Shown: positions 39,411 to 64,000 of the stretch, in pieces
How positions within the stretch are numbered: the stretch's first letter is position 1
How the letters are laid out: the number at the start of each line of letters is the position of its first letter
Source of the DNA: Icerya purchasi
Lineage: Eukaryota > Arthropoda > Insecta > Hemiptera > Monophlebidae
DNA length: 64,000 bases
Direction: 5' to 3'
NCBI GenBank assembly: GCA_039619475.1
Contig: CM077115.1
Span: 220,395,291 to 220,459,290, forward strand
Translations under genes and position numbers: made by a program
Notes under the pieces: model-generated
Databases searched by the model: none
Told to the model about the DNA's origin: nothing
Seen by the model: only the letters and a program-made list of their open reading frames with translations

Positions 39411-42400
39411 AAACTCTTCGGTCTTTTCGTTATCATCCTGGTCAGAGATGTTGTCTTTGGCAAAGAGTCTGCGGCATCTTCCATTATTTTGGAGATGTCT
39501 AAGTTCGATTCGAACTCTTTACGGGCTTCCAAAATAAACGCTTCGTTCTCATCGTAAATAGTTCTGTAGCGATTACGGTCAAGCACGTCCATTTCCTCGG
39601 AACGAAACGGAACATGAAGAAGCACCATCTCTCGTTTGTACTCGTCTTTTTCCGAGAGTTCATACTGACGATATCGCAATATTTTCGGTATTGCTCGGCG
39701 TTTGTAATTTTTCGTTTTACGATCCTGATGATAGTGGGCTACAAGCTGTGCGAGCGACACCGTTTCCATCGTTTCTGGACGAGATTCATATTTATCTATA
39801 ATATTACCCTTCCAAATATCTGTCGATTCAGTTCCCAGCTCCTCCTCGTCCATTTGGTTCCTTGACTTGCGTACGCGCTGACGTTCATGCGGCCACGTTG
39901 TTGGAAGGTACTCGACTTTACAACTACTTTCGCTCATATGTAAATTTAGCAAGTACCACGCAGCTTCTTGCGAAGAAATTTCTACTGCGTTCAGCATTTT
40001 TAACCCGACTTCGATCAATAAAGCGCTGTAGTCTTTATCGGGATATTCGTCACGTAACTTAATGAGTTCCTGCTGCAAATTACTTCTTCCGCAATTCGTT
40101 TTGTTCACGTACTCAACAACGTATGTGGCACACGAATACTCTTCCAGAATGAACTGTATATCGCAATTGGAGCGCAAAACTTTTGCAATCCACGGATTGA
40201 AATTGTTTATCCATCGCTCAGCGATCATCCGCTTCAAGAACACTTTTGGACGAGAGATGCCTGCCCGCAAAATGTCTAGGTAGTAGTTGTACGTATTGAC
40301 ATGGTGATGCCTGAGTAATGCGTTTAGCGAGTCGAACTCTTCGAACTCTAGCGAGCGGTGCATATCAGCATACTTTTGCCTCAACCGTTGGCGACGGCCG
40401 TCTTCTTTTGTTATCGGCAGTAGTACTGTCGTGCATTTCATTGGCCAAAATGGAGCTCCAAAACGACAACAATGGTTCTCTTCATCCTTAGTCTTTTTGT
40501 AACACGTAAACGTGTGTTTGTGCGTCTGCGATTTTTCTTCTTCGATATGAGTAGAATCAACGGTAATGAGAGAATCAATTAAACGTAAGGTCGCCGGCAT
40601 GTTTTCATTGACGGGCTCTTTAGGGTCGTCGGCAAGCCAAAGTAAGAGGTGTGCATGCGAGCTACCACGTTGTTGGAACTCGATGCGTTTAAAGTAATTG
40701 ACGACGTGATGGTGACCAAAGGGGGAGTACGATTTTGACTTCAATATGAACATAATTGTATCAATCAGCTTGTCGAAATATAAGCAACACGTTACCGGGT
40801 CCTCGTTCACAAGCGTCGTTCGCAAATCGCTGCTCATCGAAGTTGCCGGATCACCTTCGCCAGTCCACTCCTTTCCCTTCTCTAATCGATACAATAGTCG
40901 CAACAGATCGGGCCAACTGTATTCGCTCGCGCTTAAAGTAAGAAAAATCGTCGGCTTTTCCAGTTGGTGGATCATCGCAAACACGTCCTTTTTGCGCATT
41001 GCCCAATATTGGACGCTGTTTGGAATCGATTTCAAGAACGATAGGTTGTGCTCGATCATGTTGTCCATAAACTGCTTATCTTCGACGTTTTCACGCGTCA
41101 GTTTCTTCAAGTTGCCACTAGCTTTAAATGTACAGTACATGCCTTCGGTCAGTCGCATACGCATCACTTTCATTGCCATATACAGGACGTGTTCGGGCTT
41201 GACTCCACGGCGATCGGTACGGCGGATTTCGCTGTTAGACATCATGTACGGTGTGACATTTTCTATCGTAAACTCTCGCGGTTCACCCAAGTAAATCGAC
41301 GGGAAAGAGAGCTCTTCTGCGTGCTCATCAAAAAGAAGTGAAATCTGACGCTTGTTCATCCCGGGTGCAAGTTCAAGGTATTTCTCTTCAGTCCACATTA
41401 ATGAGTGTTGCTTCGCGAGTAAGAGATCAATAAGGTGCGCTGGATTCTCGGAAATGGATTCTATCATCGATTCGGCGGATGTATCTGGTTCCAGCTCAGG
41501 AATGGCTGCTAATGCCGGTGAAGTATCGTGCTCGCGATATAATGACTCATTGACGTGAATTCCGTTGACGCGATACAATGGTTTAGTAACGAGAAATCGG
41601 AGCCACGCTTTCACTACTGACTTCGTTACGTAGCCCTTTAAGTAGGTTGATTTATGAATCAAATGTCGTTTAATGTGGACGTTGAACGCTCTGTCGTCAT
41701 CGAGTTGACGAGGCAGTTCCGAAACCATCGTATTTACATCGACAGGAATGTTAATCACTTGACCAACAATACATTTTGATCCGTGCACAAAACGCAGTCG
41801 ACGAATTTGCATAAATGGAAGACGTGGTGATACTAATCGCTCGGTAACGGGATCAAGTGCCGGCAAATCAGAAGGAACCGGAGGGTAACGGAAACCGTTA
41901 ATCGTAGCCATACGGGGAATTTTTTCTTGTAGCAGCGATTTGTAACAGGTGTCACATACCTTTATATTGATAGAATTTAAATGCGGATATTTTTCGCAGA
42001 TTAAACTCGTTGCTTTGAAGGGAATGTGTTTCATATCCCGCTCAAACCAAAGACGATCACAGACAGCACACGAAACACCAAATTTGTTTTGGTTGAACCG
42101 AATGTTAAATTGGTTGTCAGCGGCAGTGGTTGACATCCGGACGTCGGTAAAGACATTTTGCAGCACTTCAGGATTAGAATCAACGAGAATTTCTTCCGCT
42201 TCATCATAGACATCTTGTTTTCGTTGTCGCCATTCGCGGATTCGTTCGGCACCACTCTTCGTGGCCGGTTTTTTTGAATCGATGAATCGAATAAACGTTT
42301 CAAACTTATCATTTTCGGTAGTGTTAGAACCAAAAGGTGTTTCCTTCATGAACTGAAGGAATTCATAGCTGCTCCGAAGTTCTTCGCCACTCTTGCGTTT

Positions 42401-42679
42401 ATGTGATTCCTGCGGCGAAGCGGCCATTGATTTTGGTTCCACATTGCAAACTTTTTGTTTTTTATTTATTTGCCCTTGCCGCCACTCACGGCTTCGTTCG
42501 GCACCACTCTTCGAAGCCGGTTTATTCAAATCGATGAATCGAAGAAACGCTTCAAACTTCTCAATTTCGGTAGTTTTGGATCCAAAAGGTGTTTCGTTCA
42601 TGAACTGAAAAAATTCATGGCTGTTCTGAAGTTCCTCGTCCCTCTTGCGTTTACGTGATTCCTGTGTTGAATCGGCCAT
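39407..42679 (-). CDS. Helentron Rep (HUH) part of the polyprotein
   Basis: 1,090 residues from ATG at 42679. Residues 1-68 and 85-152 are duplicates of each other (ETPFGS...KSGAER.REWRQ). A zinc-cluster region follows (about 200-245: CAVCDRLW, CEKYPHL, CDTCYKSL). The Helitron-like N domain starts at about residue 270. The HUH motif is FQQRGSSHAHLLLWL at about residue 675 (HxH), and the nicking tyrosines are in YVVEYVNK at about 853 and 857. Rep cuts and joins single-stranded DNA during rolling-circle transposition. The last about 20 residues (PKTTSLTRMITKRPKSL) are out of frame: one base is missing near 39465, and the true reading continues DNISDQDDNEKTEEF into the helicase. Confidence 0.88.
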   Translation of the reverse strand: MADSTQESRKRKRDEELQNSHEFFQFMNETPFGSKTTEIEKFEAFLRFIDLNKPASKSGAERSREWRQGQINKKQKVCNVEPKSMAASPQESHKRKSGEELRSSYEFLQFMKETPFGSNTTENDKFETFIRFIDSKKPATKSGAERIREWRQRKQDVYDEAEEILVDSNPEVLQNVFTDVRMSTTAADNQFNIRFNQNKFGVSCAVCDRLWFERDMKHIPFKATSLICEKYPHLNSINIKVCDTCYKSLLQEKIPRMATINGFRYPPVPSDLPALDPVTERLVSPRLPFMQIRRLRFVHGSKCIVGQVINIPVDVNTMVSELPRQLDDDRAFNVHIKRHLIHKSTYLKGYVTKSVVKAWLRFLVTKPLYRVNGIHVNESLYREHDTSPALAAIPELEPDTSAESMIESISENPAHLIDLLLAKQHSLMWTEEKYLELAPGMNKRQISLLFDEHAEELSFPSIYLGEPREFTIENVTPYMMSNSEIRRTDRRGVKPEHVLYMAMKVMRMRLTEGMYCTFKASGNLKKLTRENVEDKQFMDNMIEHNLSFLKSIPNSVQYWAMRKKDVFAMIHQLEKPTIFLTLSASEYSWPDLLRLLYRLEKGKEWTGEGDPATSMSSDLRTTLVNEDPVTCCLYFDKLIDTIMFILKSKSYSPFGHHHVVNYFKRIEFQQRGSSHAHLLLWLADDPKEPVNENMPATLRLIDSLITVDSTHIEEEKSQTHKHTFTCYKKTKDEENHCCRFGAPFWPMKCTTVLLPITKEDGRRQRLRQKYADMHRSLEFEEFDSLNALLRHHHVNTYNYYLDILRAGISRPKVFLKRMIAERWINNFNPWIAKVLRSNCDIQFILEEYSCATYVVEYVNKTNCGRSNLQQELIKLRDEYPDKDYSALLIEVGLKMLNAVEISSQEAAWYLLNLHMSESSCKVEYLPTTWPHERQRVRKSRNQMDEEELGTESTDIWKGNIIDKYESRPETMETVSLAQLVAHYHQDRKTKNYKRRAIPKILRYRQYELSEKDEYKREMVLLHVPFRSEEMDVLDRNRYRTIYDENEAFILEARKEFESNLDISKIMEDAADSLPKTTSLTRMITKRPKSL
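42224..42679 (-). repeat. 252-bp-offset internal duplication at the Helentron N-terminus
   Basis: 42476-42679 and 42224-42427 encode near-identical 68-residue units (MADSTQESRKRKRDEEL.. and MAASPQESHKRKSGEEL..), in frame, joined by a Lys-rich linker. DNA identity is visibly high. Confidence 0.85.
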
Positions 42680-43474
42680 TGGTTTTCATTTTCTATTATT
42701 ATTTTGTTCTTCGCGAGTCACCAACTTGACTTTAATTTAGATATAAAGATTAAATCGAGTGAACAGGCAATTACATGAAAATTACGTATCGAATTGCCTA
42801 GCAAAAATTAAATCGCCACTGTAGCATTCCAAGTGCTGCCTTTTAATTCTAAATTTCGAGAATTGCCGCGAAAAACCTTCAGACAGCAAGCAAAAAGTTT
42901 TACGAAATAATCTGCGGAATGTTAAAATGTTTTATGAAATTATAAAGATAACGTTACGTTTCGTTGCGTTTTGCGTTGCGTTACACGATTTTAGGTTGAC
43001 CCCCAGCCTAAAGACATTGTCAAAAAAATAAATAAACTTGACGAACGTTCAACCTCCTTTTTTTTTGGAAGTCGGCAACAAAGCTAATTTCCATAGTAAT
43101 TCGGTAAATTAAGCCAACCGCTCTATTATACAAATAAAAAATAATAATAAAAAAAAAATTATCCAAAGGACCGCATATTTTTACGCTTTTTGACGAATAC
43201 TGAGTTATGTTTATCGATTTTCACTATTATTACCCACAGTACGTATTTTTCTTTTTTTAAACCTGGCCCGAATTGCAACGTCCTTCTGTCCAATAATTTC
43301 CTACAATCGACAACATTAAATGAAAATCTAAAAAATTAATAATAACCAATAAATGGATAAAGAATAGAATAAAATAAAACTAGCCGCCTATATAAACAAA
43401 ATATTAAACTCTAATGAATAAGAGGGAAAAAAGAAATTAAATAGAACAAAAATTAAATAATAATCTTGTTTCCT
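42680..43474. other. Helentron 5' flank, no gene
   Basis: AT-rich sequence upstream of the Helentron ATG and downstream of the family B copy. It probably includes the Helentron 5' UTR and terminus and the family B 3' UTR, but no boundary can be set. Confidence 0.4.
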
Positions 43475-45191
43475 TCAATAAACATAAAAAGAAAAAGAAA
43501 AAATCTTATCACTAGAACAAAGAAGACAAAAAATACACAGTGATGGATAAATGCTGTAGGACATTACGTCTTTAGAAAACACAAATCTCTTGTTGTCAAA
43601 TTGGACCGAATTAAATGACAGGTGGTTAATGTCCTCTCTAAAATTTTGTCGACAATAGGTATTACAACCCGTGCAATGCCCTGTGTTTGAAAAGTTTAAA
43701 CCCACTCGGCAATGGTCGGAGCGCAGCCTACACACAACGATCACAAATTTACGGGTAATACTAACTGGGACACAAATATAATAAAACCAATGTGTGGACA
43801 GCAGAGATGATAAGACCATATGAAAATATTTATCAGGCCCTTGTTCACTGCAAATAAGACTCACCCAATCCGCATGATTACCTCATTTAGCTTTATCTAG
43901 AAGTTCGAAGGGTGGGATGAACGGAAACTTAATACCTGATCTAACCCCTTTTTTAGCAAATTGAATCAACTCGGTCACTAAGTAATACCCCACAGTGACC
44001 TGGAATCCACCAAAATTTAATGACTCCTCCCAGTTTTGAAATATTAAGATACTTTTCCTTAACTCCATAAATGAGTGAATGGCAATTATATACGAAGTTA
44101 CTCCTCTGAAGCGACAAGAGAGAACTAAGGCTGTCCGAAAATATCACAAACTCCACCTTGCACTGCAACACATTTTTCAAAAACTCTAATGCTTTTTCAG
44201 TAGCAAGAAGCTCGGCCGTAAAAATCGCAGTCTCTGGAGGTAATTTAAATTTCTGCTCAGTGAAATCTTCTATAATAAACCCTGCTCCTACACCTTAATT
44301 AAATCTACGGAATTTAGCACCGTCGGTAAGGATCAACCGGTAACCAGGGTAAAATTCTTTCACAGTACCTAGAAAAACAGAGTTCACAATGTTACCAGGC
44401 AGTAGATGCAAATTCTGGCTTTTAAAGGTGTTAATATTAATGTCTAATTTGATAAGATTAAGGTCGTAACTTAAATTTAAATAGTTCGAAGGAGAAGATA
44501 GCACAAGAGTGAACTGTAACTGTAGTACACCCTAGTTCTTTCGTGCAAGAGCAGCGTTCTATGATGAACAAATCTCCAATCACTACTTAACTGCATTATC
44601 TTGCTTATGAACTGCGGATATTTATAATTACAATACTTAAGTACAAATTTATCGGTTAAATAATTTCTTCTGATATGCTGAGGAGTAATTTTGGTTTCCA
44701 TCTGGAGACCGATAGTAGGGGACGACCTGATGTTTCCCGAGTGATTACTTACCTAAAGAGGTTGATAGAACTTCTCATGAACAATCGAGCGCCATTGAGG
44801 ATAATGCTAAGGTTAAATCAACAGGGTTATTAATATGGAGTGGATTGATCTTGGAACCATCATTCAATAAGCACAGATCTGAGTTAATGATGAGGTCGAG
44901 CACAGCTGCCCCTTTCGCCTTTTTATGGTCACAACCCCAGCACCCACTCAGAGCGTTGAAATCTCCGCCCATCAAAATCGGTTCATATGAATGAGTTATG
45001 CGCGAACAAGCATTTAAAAAAAAAAACAAAACATGCCTGCAAGGTGAAGAAATAATGGGATAAATATTATATGGAGCAATTTCCAGTAAGTTTTGAATAT
45101 GAGAGCTTACTAACGAGATATTTAAGAATGTAGTCGGTAAAGAAAAGGGAAGAAGAGCTAAAAAAACGTTCAGATATTTCGTAACATACAT
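43475..45191 (-). mobile_element. Family B LINE copy lacking its RT domain
   Basis: Minus strand: an AP-like endonuclease end (YEPILMGGDFNALSGCWGC, GAAVLDLIINSDLCLL, HINNPVDLTLALSS) at 44775-45190. About 65 bases later comes the post-RT region (METKITPQHIRRNYLTDKFV), shared with 17236. RNase H follows in broken frames: LILTDGAKFRRFN, VIFSDSLSSLLSLQRSNF, FWWIPGHCGVLLSDRV. The zinc-cluster end is CTGCNTYCRQNF...INHLSFN. The roughly 1.5 kb that should hold the RT is gone. Stops and frame changes make it inactive. Confidence 0.82.
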
Positions 45192-45966
45192 TTTTCATGT
45201 GTCTGTTTTTTGCTTTTAAAAAAATAATCTCTGAAGGTAATCTAAAAACATTCATTATGGCTTGCAACTTTACATCATCAAATGAATCAATAAAATTTAT
45301 TCAATTTCACAAACATCATGCAAAATTCAATATATTCAAACAGTACATTAAAATTATTACCAAATAATACACCTAGCAACTGAATGAGTTTTGTATTAAT
45401 AAAGTTGGAATAATCATCAGTACATACAAATAGGCTTATTTCAATACATTGCGCTAAAAACATACAAACATATTTCGGGAATAGAACTAAATAGTTTTTA
45501 GTCAAATATTTTACAACTGAACACAAATTCCTGCGGAATAATTATTTTAACTTCATTATCCATAAACTATAATTAACCACAAATATGAATAATTTTTGCT
45601 GGCCTTTATTATTTATTCAGTCTATTCGCAATACCAGCTGCTTTGAAGCAAATAAATCCCATTAGTGTCCCCCTAAACCTACACACTGAATAGTGTACGT
45701 CAACAATGATTCAATTTTACCTATTTGAATGCCAATACATTTACTTAAATTCACTATACATCATAAAATAGCGGCATTTAATAATAACACAAATAAATAA
45801 CGAAAATAAAAATTGTATTTAAAAAATTAACTAAAAGATACGCAACTTAATTTGTCACAAAACAAAAAAACAAAAAAAAAAATGGTCCACGTATTGCTCA
45901 GGGATAGTAAAAATTCACTGTGTGTACAAATATGACATAACATATGAACACACACACACACACATA

Positions 45967-46011
<45 letters not shown>

Positions 46012-46355
46012 ACATAGGTGTTTAAAATTTAATAACAACCAACAATTTAAAATATCGAGCATAAAAACACAAACTCCGCTATGAATATATAAATTATAAA
46101 TATAAAATTAGTGGTGTGTGCACTAGTTTCAGTACAACCGGTATCAAACACGTGGTAATAATGCCGAAAAATAATATAATCGTACAGTTAGTAGGTAACA
46201 AGAATTATACGTATAAATTAAAAGGGAAAAAAAAGTAACAGATAATATAACAAAAAGATGTATAAATGCGCTTATGACGGTGTGTTTAGGTAATGTACTT
46301 ATAATAATAGAGAGCTAACGGACGGTCGGAGTGGTTATAATTTCATCGTAATAAA
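45192..46355. other. 3' flank and UTR of the calcium channel gene
   Basis: Sequence after the channel stop codon (46356), so at least its first part should be 3' UTR. AATAAA-like words occur near 45604-45617 on the minus strand. A (TG/CA)n-(TA)n tract lies at 45950-46008. No other coding sequence. Confidence 0.45.
45950..46008. repeat. (CA)n(TA)n microsatellite
   Basis: Compound dinucleotide repeat downstream of the calcium channel stop codon. Confidence 0.85.
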
Positions 46356-62103
<15,748 letters not shown>

Positions 62104-64000
62104 CTAGAAAAAAAAAAATATATATACTAATAAAGATCACGCAATATATGATTTCTATTAATTTCATTATTTAAATTGTGACACGGAATAACTCTTATTT
62201 CCACAAATATTTATTTTTAAATTTAAACGTTGTATCAGAAACAAAAATAGCACAAATTAATTCGTTTAGCGACATTAAACTGTCGCTGATGTATACAAAA
62301 ATATTTAGGTGTAAGTAGTAAAAAATATATTGAGTGGATTTATTCCCCTTACTTCAACGGTGCAAAGACTAGACTAAAATTGTAACAGACCTGTGACGAG
62401 GTGAAAGGGCAAATTTTGTCTCTTCGCTAGCGAAAGTCAAAAGTTTTTAAGAAAAAATTAAGAAATTCAAACCGTTTGATTTTTCTGTATCCTTTCATGT
62501 TTTTTTTCTTTTAACGAGTCCTTTTTATTGTAAATTAATAAAACTTATTATCCCATTAACCTTTATTAGACGGATTCAATAATTAAGACCTTCTTAATCG
62601 AAAAATCTTTTTATTTATATACAAAATTAATGACTAACAATAAATAATTTTCATACCGCGAGTAATAAAAACATATTTACGCTTTTGCGTTATGTTCATA
62701 AGACACCTTTCACCAACGTCAAATATCGCTCTGAAAGATCAGCGAGCTCAGTTTCTTCTTTGTCCACAATTAAGTTACAAGAAAAATAAAAAAATACGTT
62801 TCGCAATAGTAAAATCATTTTTTTTTTTGTCAAATTTTAAATTCAGCGTACTCAAAAAATAAGGCAGGATCAGGAATTTAAACCAGAGCCATTATTCAGA
62901 AATTTCACCTTATTACCTTTGTGAGATGAGCTAATTCAATAAAATGATTACAACTATGTGTTTCTATAATGTGTCCATGCATCATAAAATTCATTCGGTA
63001 CAAATGTAACGCTACTATATATAAATACCCCAAGTATCTGTCTACGGATATGCACGCCTTTACACATCTGACCAAATATCGCGTGCAGAGTGATCGAGAA
63101 GCATGAAATAGAATTACACTACTTCTGAACTAGTAGTACCAATTTTGTTCAATGAAATTTTAAAAATTCTATCTATTTATTTAGTTTTTTCTTCATTTGT
63201 GTTAAATTTTTACAGCTTATTTTGAATAAATCACATGTGGGACTGCCGGTAATGATTATTTTGGATGAGAAAGTTTCATAATGTAAAATCCTGACCATAA
63301 CAAATATCGATTCAGATTAACCATACTCCTTTTTAAAATAATTTGCATCATTCCTACTTCGAGTTTAATTTTACGCGCTATTTAATGTAATATCAGTTCT
63401 TTGTTTTATATTATACAAATGTATTACTGACTCCTTCATTCTAGGTTAGGGGTATAAAACTTTCGTTTAATTTTGTGAAGAACGACATAGTCAACTGAAA
63501 CCAACTCTTCTATAAGAATTATATTTCTTTATGGTGAGATGCGAATAATTGAATGTATACATACATATATATGTATCCCTCCCACATACATATATGTATA
63601 TATATATATATATATATGCACAAAAATAATGGGAATCAAAGAAAACCAGACCGGATGTTAACATTTTGTGAATCTAATCAAAGATACGTTGAAGCCGAAT
63701 GAAGAAAATTTTAAAAAAGAATTAAGATTAAAGTGTTAATGAGAATGAAAGGAACAGTTCTCTAAAATTCAGAAAAAATGCCCATGTTTGAGTACTATTA
63801 TGCAATTTCACGGTAATTAATTATTCGACAACGTATGAAATGTTTTGATGTACTTCAGACAGCGCAACAGCTAATATTTCTGGGATATTTTCTAATTTCC
63901 ACGATGCGCCTGATCAAGATTCAATAATATATTCGTTCACATGTCACAAACTCGAGTTTTCACTTAATTCATTACATCTATGATACGCACCAAAAATCAT
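62104..64000 (-). other. Ca-alpha1D: Calcium channel intron, upstream part
   Basis: The exon at 62103 begins in the middle of the last S6 helix, so the preceding exon must lie further right. No segment here reads as the expected pore or S6 sequence on the minus strand, so the whole stretch is taken as intron. (TA)n-rich tracts occur at 63560-63617. Confidence 0.6.

Larger units (their letters stand above)
36997..42679 (-). mobile_element. Helentron with Rep, helicase and endonuclease domains
   Basis: One transcript-length coding block on the minus strand: Rep/HUH part (42679-39407), PIF1-like helicase (39410 to about 37890) and C-terminal AP-like endonuclease (37749-36997). The order Rep-helicase-endonuclease defines Helentrons. 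Two single-base frameshifts break an otherwise continuous polyprotein of about 1,890 residues. The element termini are not defined; the inverted repeat at 36883-36958 may mark the 3' side. Confidence 0.88.

Noticed and set aside
62700..63300. An upstream calcium channel exon
   Set aside because: No minus-strand segment reads like the pore loop or the start of the last S6 helix.

Overview
The window is AT-rich insect nuclear DNA: intron-bearing genes, no operons, and dense families of animal non-LTR retrotransposons, Helentrons, hAT, mariner and a RAG1-like DNA transposon. Insect identity rests on an L-type calcium channel whose exons read like the insect Ca-alpha1D protein and on an insulin-like peptide gene. 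A hymenopteran is possible, but I cannot fix the order.

Two host genes are visible, both on the minus strand. (1) An insulin-like peptide gene (8658-11345) has two coding exons: signal peptide plus B chain, then connecting peptide plus A chain. (2) The last nine coding exons of an L-type (Cav1) voltage-gated calcium channel alpha1 gene run from 62103 down to the stop at 46356, from the end of the last S6 helix through EF-hand, pre-IQ, IQ and distal C-terminal domain. All splice phases match. The upstream exons lie beyond the right edge.

The rest is mobile DNA in layers. At the left edge a Helentron endonuclease relic (1-1830, -) is split by a Jockey 3' piece (502-1600). 2690-6525 holds decayed copies of one RNase H-bearing LINE family (family A), one of them split by another LINE 3' end. 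Between 15839 and 26125 a hAT transposase relic is split by an RTE-like LINE (16274-25418), which is itself split by two later LINEs: family B (17196-18877, +) and a family A element with both ends (20341-24773, -). Another family A relic (26225-32270) is split by a near-complete Jockey element (26873-31804).

33151-35862 is a decayed DNA transposon with a RAG1-core-like transposase, CAC-starting bipartite terminal inverted repeats and a 5-bp CGTCA target duplication. This is the most unusual object in the window. It is followed by a deleted Helentron (36000-36870, -) and a larger Rep-helicase-endonuclease Helentron (36997-42679, -), then by a family B copy lacking its RT (43475-45191, -).

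Four unrelated element relics sit in calcium channel introns: an RT scrap (48400-48590), a mariner (49061-50139), an I-like LINE (51544-53020) and a nearly intact RTE-like LINE (56142-58173). Apart from Jockey ORF1 (27252-28763) and the family B RNase H reading frame (17197-18483), element genes carry stops, frameshifts or deletions.
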